Positions 1 to 6,422 of a stretch of DNA of 6,422 nt are shown piece by piece. The notes under the pieces were generated by a model, which had not been told where the DNA came from, made no database searches, and was given only the letters and a program-made list of their open reading frames with translations. The position numbers and the translations under genes are program-made. The stretch's first letter is position 1; the number at the start of each line of letters is the position of its first letter. Origin of the DNA: JBCCTX01 sp039197765 (GTDB lineage: Bacteria; Bacteroidota; Bacteroidia; J057); contig JBCCTX010000395.1 of NCBI GenBank assembly GCA_039197765.1, positions 1 to 6,422 on the forward strand, read 5' to 3'.

Positions 1-1602
1 GGGGAGCTCTGCTTTTTTCTCAAGATGCAATTGAAACCCGGAAGCAATTCCCTGGATATCCCTAATAGTACCTTCCCTACCGGGATACTTCAACTCACCG
101 TACTGGAAGGCGCTCACAAACCGGTTTGTGAGCGCATGCTCTGGATAGACAAACAAGATCAACTGGCAATTGGTATAGAAGCACCCAGTCAGTCGGTGGG
201 AAAGCGGGAATTGGTATCTATTTCAGTAGAAACCGCTGAAATAGGGGGACTTCCCGAAGCCGCGAATATGTCCGTATCGATTACTGCTCAAAATGCGTGG
301 AGAGAAAACCTACTTTGGCGTAAGTCCCTTCCGAGCTATATGCTATTGGCTTCTGAAGCAAAGGGGACTGTAGAAGCTCCTTGGCTTTACCTTCATGGAG
401 AGCCCTTCAATCGAGAAAAGATAGACTGGGTAATGCTCACCCATTTCTGGCGAAAGATTGAGTGGGAACAGCTTTCACAGCCGAATGATTCTCCGCCAGA
501 ATTCCTGGTGGAACGGAGCCTTTTCATAGAAGGTAAGTCCCTGAGAGGTAAAAACAAGCCTTATGGAAATTCATCTGTTATTCTCATCATCGACAATATG
601 TTCAATATACATGAGACACAGACAGATGCTGAAGGAAACTTTGTCTTTGAAGGCTTGGACTATGCAGATACCAGCTTGGTTCTCCTTCAAATCAAAAATG
701 ATAAGGATAAACAGCGCCCTGCCCAGTTTCAATTGAAAGACCCCAGTCTTATTGATAAACCTCTCTTTAGCCTGAGGGATAAAGTAGAACTCCCAACCCC
801 AGAAAACTTCGCCTATATCCAGCAAACACAGACCTTTATCGAAAATGAGCGATTATTAAATGGGGAAGCCTCCTATGAGTTAGAGGCAGTTGAGATTACA
901 GGGAGAAGGGAATACAAGGAGGAAAAGTACGATTTCAAAAGAATGTATGCACGAGCAGACCGCACCCTGAACCAGGCGCTTATGGAAAATAAGCCCAATA
1001 TCATAGAAGTACTGCGAGCAAATTATCCTGGAGTAAATATTATAGGAACCCCTGGGAACTATTCTTTTCAACCCGTCTTAGCTGATAATCCGCTAGGAGG
1101 GACACAGCGACCTGATCCTATTATGGATGAGATTTTTCCCAGAGAGCCTACCTTTTTTATTGATGGTATTCAAACTGAGATTCACAACGTTGAGATGTTT
1201 CCCGTAGAACGCGTGGATTTTATCGATTTGGTATTCCATGAACGAGCTGGCTTATTGGGCAAGCGAGGAAATTTAGGCTTGGTATCTATCTTCACAAAGG
1301 ACGGAGTAGATTACGTCCCTCCAGGAAAGGACCAGCAAAAGGGAATCGTCAGAACTCAACTGCCCGGGTTCTCCGTTCCTCGGACTTTCTATCAACCCAA
1401 GTATGAGCTGGAAGAAGTGCGGAAACTACCCGATCTCAGAAATACCTTACTGTGGGAGCCCTTTGTAGAAACAGATATCACAGGGCATGTAAATCTAGAA
1501 TTTTATACGGGAGACGTTCCAGGGAAATATAGAATTGTCGTCGAAGGAATGACCGCAGATGGACGATTGGGGTATGCGGAATCCTGGATAGAGGTTAGGT
1601 AA
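1..1602 (+). CDS. Macroglobulin/plug-domain exported protein, upstream tandem copy (5' end outside window)
   Basis: This is the C-terminal 533 residues of a protein whose start lies left of the window. The frame is open from base 1, and the eight residues before the first ATG (base 25) align with residues 288-295 of the downstream paralogue, so that ATG is internal; about 285 N-terminal residues are missing. Counting from base 1, the order is: end of a macroglobulin-like sandwich (1-50, with IPNSTFPTG and CERMLWID); a region with MLLASEAKG and VMLTHFWRKIEW (about 110-158); a carboxypeptidase-regulatory-like sandwich (about 173-246, TDAEGNFVFEGL); a TonB-box-like stretch YELEAVEIT (292-300); a poorly conserved plug domain (about 326-438, FFIDG, then VDFIDLVF); and a C-terminal domain like the alpha-2-macroglobulin A2M region (about 454-533, TLLWEPFV, TGDVPG). 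No beta-barrel follows the plug. By analogy with the next gene it is probably exported. Function is unknown; the domain assignments are from motif recognition only. Confidence 0.88.
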   Translation, partial: GELCFFLKMQLKPGSNSLDIPNSTFPTGILQLTVLEGAHKPVCERMLWIDKQDQLAIGIEAPSQSVGKRELVSISVETAEIGGLPEAANMSVSITAQNAWRENLLWRKSLPSYMLLASEAKGTVEAPWLYLHGEPFNREKIDWVMLTHFWRKIEWEQLSQPNDSPPEFLVERSLFIEGKSLRGKNKPYGNSSVILIIDNMFNIHETQTDAEGNFVFEGLDYADTSLVLLQIKNDKDKQRPAQFQLKDPSLIDKPLFSLRDKVELPTPENFAYIQQTQTFIENERLLNGEASYELEAVEITGRREYKEEKYDFKRMYARADRTLNQALMENKPNIIEVLRANYPGVNIIGTPGNYSFQPVLADNPLGGTQRPDPIMDEIFPREPTFFIDGIQTEIHNVEMFPVERVDFIDLVFHERAGLLGKRGNLGLVSIFTKDGVDYVPPGKDQQKGIVRTQLPGFSVPRTFYQPKYELEEVRKLPDLRNTLLWEPFVETDITGHVNLEFYTGDVPGKYRIVVEGMTADGRLGYAESWIEVR

Positions 1603-1651
1603 AACTAGTAGGGTTAACATTTTGGGAAAAAGTCCGGCTAGGTAAGACTGG

Positions 1652-1674
1652 GTTAGGGGTCCCCCTAACTTTTT
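1652..1674 (+). terminator. Rho-independent terminator after the first paralogue
   Basis: The arm GTTAGGG (1652-1658) pairs perfectly with CCCTAAC (1663-1669) around a four-base loop, and five T residues follow directly (1670-1674). The hairpin is about 50 bases past the stop codon of the upstream gene. The T-run is on the plus strand only, so it should act on rightward transcription. It implies that the two tandem paralogues are not simply one transcript, although read-through is possible. Confidence 0.7.
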
Positions 1675-1698
1675 CATACTTTGCGCTTGGCCAATTTT

Positions 1699-1727
1699 TT
1701 TGGGGATTTTAACACCAATTTTCCAAA
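1699..1727 (+). promoter_or_regulatory. Possible leader hairpin ahead of the second paralogue
   Basis: In the 74 bases between the terminator and the ATG at 1749, bases 1699-1706 can pair with 1720-1727 as eight pairs, two of them G-U, around a 13-base loop. An eight-base palindrome TTGGCCAA lies just upstream at 1687-1694. The region is rich in T and A and must hold the promoter if the terminator is efficient. No clean match to the Bacteroidota consensus (TTTG about 20 bases before TAnnTTTG) is present; the nearest is TACTTTG at 1677-1683, one base short and lacking a -33 partner. The structure may be chance. Confidence 0.2.
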
Positions 1728-1748
1728 GACAAACCTATTATTCCATTC

Positions 1749-4163
1749 ATGAAAATTTCGTACCGATTGATCCTATTTTGGGGAATGCTCCTATTACAGG
1801 CCTTATACTCTTTAGCTTGGGCCCAGACGCAAAAGACTAACCCTATTCAAGACGCCTTAGATTCCCTCTGGGTCCAACGTCCGATGGAAAATATCTACCT
1901 TCAACTTGATAAAAGTCAGTATGTACCAGGGGAAACCATTTGGTTTAAAGTATATCTGGTAGAGGGGCAAGACCTATATCCTTCCTATTTGAGTACAGTT
2001 GCCTATGTAGAGTGTTGGAGCCCAGAGGATTCTCTCCTATCCCGAAAAACTATACAACTCAAAAATGGAGTGGGAACGGGAGATGTGTCCCTGAGTCAGA
2101 AATTGACAGGGGGTATCTATCGGCTTAAAACATATACCTCTTGGATGCAAAATTCTCAAACGGCTTTTCTGCAAGAAATTCACCTCATAGATCCTAATAA
2201 AGAGCGCATGGCTGAATTGCCAGAAGGGGAAAAGCCAGATCTGCAATTTCTACCGGAAAGTGGGGCCTTGCTCGCTGGACATGAAAATAGAATGGCTTTT
2301 AAAGCCTTAGGGTCAGATGGTCTAGGGGTAGATTTACAAGGGAGAATTTTAGATAATGGGGGAAACCTAGTACAGGAGTTTACTAGCCAACATCGGGGAA
2401 TGGGAAGCATCCTTTTTACTCCAGAAGCCTCAAAATCTTATCAAGCTGAGGTTTCTTGGCAAGGAAGCACTTATCGCTATCCCCTTCCTGAGGTCGAGAC
2501 ACAAGGCTATATACTCTCGGTATCTCCCTCTCCCTTTGTTACCCAAGTACGAATCCATTCTACTGGTATCTCTCCTGGTAGCCAAATACAGCTCGTGGGA
2601 ATATCGCGGCATAATCTCAGCCTTTTTTTACGTACTCGGCTGGAAGATGGGACAGCCGAACTGAGTATTCCCAATAGCTCCTTTCCAACAGGTGTCCTTC
2701 AATTGACTTTGCTAGATGAATCGGGAGTACCTCAATGTGAGCGGATGGTTTGGGTTGATAAAAACGATCAATTGGACATATCAGTCGAGACAAGTGAGTC
2801 TACCCTGGGGAAGCGCAACTTGGTAGGATTAGATTTTACCACCCAGACTCAGATGGGTGCAAAAACCCCTGCTCAGCTTGCGGTATCGGTGGTGGAGGAA
2901 AATGGAATTTGGGAATCCTATCCCTTCCGCACATCCTTGAAAAGCCAGATGTTGTTAGCTTCAGAAGCCAAGGGTCGAATAGAGGCTCCCTGGGAGTATT
3001 TTTATGAGGAAGGGACTAAAAAGTATATAGATCTAGTCATGCTTACACATCTGTGGAGAAAGATTTCATGGGAAGAACTGCGAGAGCCTCCCACTACGCC
3101 GCCAGAATTTCTCATTGAGCAGGGGCTGGTGATAAGTGGAAAGGTTATGCGAAGTAAAAATAAAGCCCTTGAAGATTCAAAGGTTACCCTGATGATGGAT
3201 AATATGTTCCAGCTACGCGAGACGCAATCAGATGCGGAGGGCCGTTTTATCTTTCCAGGATTGGAATACTCGGATACGACACGCTTGATGCTTCAGGCTC
3301 GAACCAAAAATAACAAGTCTCGGCCGGCAAGGTTTGAACTGGATGAAAAAGTATATGGGGATGCTCCTGTGGCAGTTGATTATTCCTATGATCCCTTTTC
3401 CAATATGGAGTATATCCAGAGAAATGTCCAGGCTCGGGCCAACCTAGAAGTGTTGGCAGGTACGGCCCAGTACGAATTGGAGGAGGTAGAAATTACCCAA
3501 CGAAAACGCTCCGAATTTGCCCAGAAGCAGGGTTCAAAACTGTATAGGGAACCTAGTATGACGCTGGATATGAGTAAGCAGCAGTATCGACAGAATGTCT
3601 TGGAGGCACTGAAAGGCAGGGTTCCTGGTCTGAGTATTTCGGGCTACCCTGGGAGCTATTCAATCAATATGCGTGGGGGGAGTTCCTTGGTATTGAGTAA
3701 CGAACCGTTATTCTTGGTGGATGGGTTTGCCAGTGATGTAAACTATGTAGAAGCTTTACCCATGCCTTTGATTGATTACGTCGATATTATTAAAGGACCC
3801 CAAACGGCTATTTTTGGAGAGAATGGCGGAAACGGAGTAATCGCTATCTATACAAAGCAAGGAGGCGATCCCTTTGAGAGAGAGCCCACGGAGAGCGAAG
3901 GGACCTTTCGGCCGGAACTACCTGGATTTTCCCTACAACGCCAGTTTTATCGTCCCAATTATGCAGAGCCTACTACTGATCAAAACCTCCCAGACCTACG
4001 GAGCACGCTCCTTTGGGAGCCCTTTGTACAAACGGATAATGAAGGACAGGGGGCAGTAGAATTCTTTACAGGTGACGTACCTGGAACCTATCGAATCATC
4101 GTAGAAGGGGTGACTCCTGATGGGACTTTTGGGTATGGGACAGGGCAAATAGTGGTTGAATGA
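1749..4163 (+). CDS. Exported macroglobulin/plug-domain protein without a beta-barrel, downstream tandem copy
   Basis: A complete 804-residue protein of unknown function. The start is fixed by a signal peptide: KISYR, then a hydrophobic stretch to residue 22, and an AWA-QT cleavage site after residue 25. There is no Shine-Dalgarno sequence, as is usual in this phylum. Domains in order: an MG2-like sandwich (about 45-147, YLQLDKSQYVPGETIWFKVY); a second sandwich (about 165-240); a third (about 252-338, CERMVWVD); a region with MLLASEAKG and VMLTHLWRKISW (about 395-442) that I recognise from this Bacteroidota family; a carboxypeptidase-regulatory-like sandwich (about 460-533, SDAEGRFIFPGL); a TonB-box-like YELEEVEIT (575-583); a plug domain (about 612-705) with VPGLSISG, MRGGSS, FLVDG, IDYVDIIKGP and GGNGVIAIYTK; and a C-terminal A2M-like domain (about 724-804, TLLWEPFV, TGDVPG). 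The protein ends about 100 residues after the plug, so the 22-strand barrel of SusC-type receptors is absent. No CxEQ thioester motif is present. It likely acts in the periplasm or at the outer membrane; that is inference. It is about 40% of the window and pairs with the copy upstream. Confidence 0.93.
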   Translation: MKISYRLILFWGMLLLQALYSLAWAQTQKTNPIQDALDSLWVQRPMENIYLQLDKSQYVPGETIWFKVYLVEGQDLYPSYLSTVAYVECWSPEDSLLSRKTIQLKNGVGTGDVSLSQKLTGGIYRLKTYTSWMQNSQTAFLQEIHLIDPNKERMAELPEGEKPDLQFLPESGALLAGHENRMAFKALGSDGLGVDLQGRILDNGGNLVQEFTSQHRGMGSILFTPEASKSYQAEVSWQGSTYRYPLPEVETQGYILSVSPSPFVTQVRIHSTGISPGSQIQLVGISRHNLSLFLRTRLEDGTAELSIPNSSFPTGVLQLTLLDESGVPQCERMVWVDKNDQLDISVETSESTLGKRNLVGLDFTTQTQMGAKTPAQLAVSVVEENGIWESYPFRTSLKSQMLLASEAKGRIEAPWEYFYEEGTKKYIDLVMLTHLWRKISWEELREPPTTPPEFLIEQGLVISGKVMRSKNKALEDSKVTLMMDNMFQLRETQSDAEGRFIFPGLEYSDTTRLMLQARTKNNKSRPARFELDEKVYGDAPVAVDYSYDPFSNMEYIQRNVQARANLEVLAGTAQYELEEVEITQRKRSEFAQKQGSKLYREPSMTLDMSKQQYRQNVLEALKGRVPGLSISGYPGSYSINMRGGSSLVLSNEPLFLVDGFASDVNYVEALPMPLIDYVDIIKGPQTAIFGENGGNGVIAIYTKQGGDPFEREPTESEGTFRPELPGFSLQRQFYRPNYAEPTTDQNLPDLRSTLLWEPFVQTDNEGQGAVEFFTGDVPGTYRIIVEGVTPDGTFGYGTGQIVVE

Positions 4164-4281
4164 TCTAGCGTCTTTAGTATAATAGGCCATGGTCCACAGT
4201 AATGAATTCTAGACCTAAGCAATAAAGTAGAGAGCTAGTGCTAAGTCCACCTGATTCCGGATATAGACTATCAACCAAACC

Positions 4282-5733
4282 CTATTCCAGCTTCTTGGTA
4301 ACATTGCTGTGTTGCAGATAGCTATGCACCTTCCCTCGATCATCTACCTTAAATTCCCAGGCTTCTCCTAGGGTTCCATCCTTCCGTACCTTACGGAATC
4401 TATTTCCTTCGATATGCTTTAGCTTGGTAAATCCCTTCGCAGGATTTTCAGAAGGAATTCCGAACGTGACCAGTTGCCCTTTCCAGGGTAGAATAACTTC
4501 CTCTCCCCACCAAGGCTGCAGATCATAGGTACCTGCATAGGCCTCTAAGTCCGGTCCATCTTCAGGAACCTCCTTTTGTTTTCCTTTGAGCCCTTCCATA
4601 ACAATACTGCGCATAGCCCGGGCATAGGTAGAGGGATTCTCGCCAGAGGCGTTGATCATGACGATAAATGCGTATTGGGAGGAAGGGTCTAGGACCAAGG
4701 TACTCCTGTAGCCGGGGCATGAGCCACCATGCCCTACCATGGTTTTTCCATCGACTTCATATACGGAGAATCCCAATCCCCAGGAAGTAGTCCAATCGGG
4801 ATTCATCCAATGAACCCGTTGCATTTCGCGGAGCGTTGGCGCTTTCAAAATTTCTTCCCCTCCTGCTTCTAGCAGACGGAATTGCCAGGAGGCAAATTTT
4901 CCCAGGTCTTCGACAGAAGAAGAGTATCCGGCTGCTGCAGTTATTCCTGCTGCTTCAAAGCGCTTCTGCTTGTCTCGACTTCCGTCTCTTTTTTGGGCTC
5001 CATAACCTGTAGCCAATTTATTTCCCCAAAGATCTTCTGGGAGTTCAGTATAGGTGTCTTTGAGTTCCAGCGGTCGGAGGATGTTTTGCTCTACAAATTC
5101 GTCATAAGGCATATCAGCTACCTCTGATACAATTTCCCCCAAAAGGGTGAGTCCCAAATTGCTGTATTGAAAATAGGTGGAAGCAGGATATAGGGTTTCT
5201 TGGGTTCTGAGGCCTCTACGCACTTCGGTTTGATTGGGGAAGGGGAAATCTGGACCTGTCCAGTAGGGATGAGCGGATTCCCTAGGCAAGCCACTTGAGT
5301 GCGTCAAGAGGGAGCGAACGGTAATCGGACCGCTATTTTCATGGGCTTGTTCCAGGTCATACCAGGGGAGTAGGTCTTCTATTGTGTCTTCCAAACTCAA
5401 CTTTCCTTCATCGCGCAGTTTCATCACAGCTACCGCTGTAAATAGCTTAGAAATAGAGCAGATGCTATACAAGGTCTCTGAAGTAGCAGGAACCTTCTGC
5501 TCGGTATCCGCCCACCCATAGCCTTTGCTAAACAGGACCTCCTGGTCTTTGACAATAGCCACTGATATCCCTGGAAGCTGGTCGTATTGGTATTGGACTT
5601 TCAACCAAGTATCTATGAGGCGGAAGGATTCGCTGAGGTCGGGTTCGTTTGTCGATTCCTGGGAAAAAGTGGAAGCGGTACTTGACAAAAGTAGACAGAC
5701 TACTAAAAAACAATAGTGGTAAGTATTTTTCAT
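4282..5733 (-). CDS. Secreted serine hydrolase, class C beta-lactamase / peptidase S12 family
   Basis: A 483-residue exported hydrolase with the penicillin-recognising serine enzyme fold (Pfam beta-lactamase, PF00144). A hydrophobic N-terminus (residues 8-17) with likely cleavage after TFS (residue 24) supports the start and export to the periplasm or beyond. Two cysteines lie in the signal region (C8, C13), but LVVC is a poor lipobox. The three catalytic motifs are present in order: SISK at 93-96 with nucleophile Ser93 and Lys96, YSN at 190-192, and HGG at 335-337 in place of KTG. LLTHSSGLP at 142-150 is another family hallmark. A C-terminal beta-rich domain (about 395-483, starting YAGTYDL) resembles the lipocalin-like tail common in this group. 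Substrates of such enzymes vary (D-amino-acid peptides, esters, amides) and cannot be read from sequence; true antibiotic resistance is unlikely. It is convergent with the macroglobulin/plug gene (118 bases between stops). The leader CCCTCCTCCC before the ATG has no Shine-Dalgarno. Confidence 0.93.
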   Translation of the reverse strand: MKNTYHYCFLVVCLLLSSTASTFSQESTNEPDLSESFRLIDTWLKVQYQYDQLPGISVAIVKDQEVLFSKGYGWADTEQKVPATSETLYSICSISKLFTAVAVMKLRDEGKLSLEDTIEDLLPWYDLEQAHENSGPITVRSLLTHSSGLPRESAHPYWTGPDFPFPNQTEVRRGLRTQETLYPASTYFQYSNLGLTLLGEIVSEVADMPYDEFVEQNILRPLELKDTYTELPEDLWGNKLATGYGAQKRDGSRDKQKRFEAAGITAAAGYSSSVEDLGKFASWQFRLLEAGGEEILKAPTLREMQRVHWMNPDWTTSWGLGFSVYEVDGKTMVGHGGSCPGYRSTLVLDPSSQYAFIVMINASGENPSTYARAMRSIVMEGLKGKQKEVPEDGPDLEAYAGTYDLQPWWGEEVILPWKGQLVTFGIPSENPAKGFTKLKHIEGNRFRKVRKDGTLGEAWEFKVDDRGKVHSYLQHSNVTKKLE

Positions 5734-5855
5734 GGGAGGAGGGTTTGGGGATTAAGATAAGGGAATTGTTGCTGACAACCCAAATAGATCCAGACCATTC
5801 CTTAAACCTGATCAAAAATATTGTAGAAGAAGGTGATTCATGTGTTAAGTGCCTC

Positions 5856-6422
5856 TTACACCTTTATAACTAGATGGCGGATAGAAGCAAAATGTGAAAA
5901 CAAGACAATAGGGACAATCACTCCCGGCAGCCAAACGTAGGGGAAGTGCAAAACAGCTAAGTTGGGCTGATCGAAGGCAAACTGCTGAAAGGGGAAGGGG
6001 ATGGATAAAATGGCGTGAAAGATAATGTTGAATAACAAGCCGAGGCAAAGAATATTCCAGAGCAATAAAGCTGTTCGACCCATCTTTCCCTTTTGGATAC
6101 CCCAGTAGGCGACTAACGGAGCTGTGATACCTGCAAGGATATCCCAATTTCTCCCTTCGAAGGTCATGAGTTCTGGGATGGCTTTGTAGGTAAACAACGC
6201 AAACAAGATTAGCTCGACAGGAATGCGTATCGTATGGAGGTAGGTCAGGGTAGAAAGTGATAAGCTGTTGAGGAAGTTCTGGCCAGATTTGGTGAAAAAT
6301 ACACCTATAATTACGAGCAGGGGAGGACCTAAAACGAGTGGAAATCTAGGGGGAACTGCGTCCAGGGACTCACTGTAAAAGCCTTGATTACTCAATATGG
6401 CTTGTAGAACCATCCAGAGCAA
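5856..6422 (-). CDS. Uncharacterised multi-pass membrane protein (5' end outside window)
   Basis: The visible 189 codons run open to the right edge, where the first codon is TTG; nothing shows that this is the true start, and an ATG three codons in is also possible, so the 5' end is treated as incomplete. Five hydrophobic segments can be seen, at about residues 29-43, 62-85, 93-109, 117-139 and 161-183 counted from the edge, so it is an inner-membrane protein. Recognisable points are PPRFPLVLGPP before the first segment, NWDILAG at 92-98, FDQPNLAVL at 150-158 and a histidine-containing last helix ending IRHL. Histidines at 63, 136, 159, 177 and 183 lie in or near the membrane. I recognise it only as resembling hypothetical membrane proteins and name no function. 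It reads toward the serine hydrolase with a 122-base gap; co-transcription is possible since no terminator is evident between them. Confidence 0.82.
   Translation of the reverse strand: MLWMVLQAILSNQGFYSESLDAVPPRFPLVLGPPLLVIIGVFFTKSGQNFLNSLSLSTLTYLHTIRIPVELILFALFTYKAIPELMTFEGRNWDILAGITAPLVAYWGIQKGKMGRTALLLWNILCLGLLFNIIFHAILSIPFPFQQFAFDQPNLAVLHFPYVWLPGVIVPIVLFSHFASIRHLVIKV

Noticed and set aside
25..27. ATG at base 25 as the start of the first gene
   Set aside because: The frame is open to base 1, and the residues before this ATG align with the interior of the paralogue; an N-terminus here would start in the middle of a beta-sandwich and lack a signal peptide.
1749..4163. A thioester-type alpha-2-macroglobulin protease inhibitor
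   Set aside because: There is no CxEQ motif and no thioester-domain-length region, and the protein is about half the usual length; only the small sandwich domains are shared.
4164..4281. Search for a terminator between the convergent genes
   Set aside because: Only short palindromes (such as CCATGG) and weak four-base pairings are present; no stem with a T-run was seen for either strand.
4282..5733. A true antibiotic-resistance beta-lactamase
   Set aside because: The HGG third motif, the added C-terminal domain and the lack of a neighbouring regulator point to the broad S12 hydrolase group rather than an AmpC enzyme.
5781..5818. Possible hydrolase promoter on the minus strand (TTTTTG, then TCTATTTG)
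   Set aside because: The -7 element has one mismatch to TAnnTTTG and the 24-base spacer is longer than the usual 19-21, so it is not supported.
5842..5861. Imperfect hairpin GTGT(T)AAG / CTTACAC at the end of the membrane-protein gene
   Set aside because: It has only seven pairs with a bulge and no T-run on either strand, so it is not a credible terminator.
5649..5873. Plus-strand open frame of 74 codons over the hydrolase start and the gap
   Set aside because: Its first part is antisense to the hydrolase signal peptide, and the rest (ending CVKCLLHLYN) matches nothing I recognise. It has no visible start signal of its own.
5845..6147. Minus-strand open frame of 100 codons inside the membrane-protein gene
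   Set aside because: It is an out-of-frame shadow; the overlapping frame has convincing transmembrane segments and this one does not.
6420..6422. TTG at the right edge as the start of the membrane protein
   Set aside because: It is simply the last codon visible in the window; no upstream sequence is available to judge it.

Overview
The window looks like part of a Bacteroidota chromosome, probably from a free-living or environmental lineage such as Cytophagia, Saprospiria or Flavobacteriia; I cannot narrow it further. The case rests on three things. There are two large exported proteins that join macroglobulin-like beta-sandwich domains, a carboxypeptidase-regulatory-like domain and a TonB-receptor plug domain, an architecture typical of this phylum. 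The start codons lack Shine-Dalgarno sequences and sit in A/T-rich or pyrimidine-rich leaders. The moderate GC content also fits. No RNA gene, insertion sequence, CRISPR array or phage gene was seen.

Left half, plus strand (1-4163): two tandem paralogues. The first is cut by the left window edge and only its last 533 residues are present. The second is complete at 804 residues and has a signal peptide. They align along the whole shared length, with identical blocks near the C-terminus. Both end about 100 residues after the plug, so neither has the outer-membrane beta-barrel that a plug normally sits in. A good intrinsic terminator lies between them, so the second gene probably has its own promoter.

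Right half, minus strand (4282-6422): a complete secreted serine hydrolase of the class C beta-lactamase / peptidase S12 fold, convergent with the second paralogue. Upstream of it, separated by 122 bases, is an uncharacterised multi-pass membrane protein whose 5' end runs off the right edge.

The tandem pair probably works at the cell surface or in the periplasm, and its role is unknown. Nothing in the sequence ties the hydrolase or the membrane protein to the pair; they are opposite in strand and likely separate units. The most noteworthy feature is the barrel-less plug/macroglobulin architecture in duplicate, with one plug close to the classical consensus and the other eroded. I see no clear evidence for a wholly new multi-gene system.
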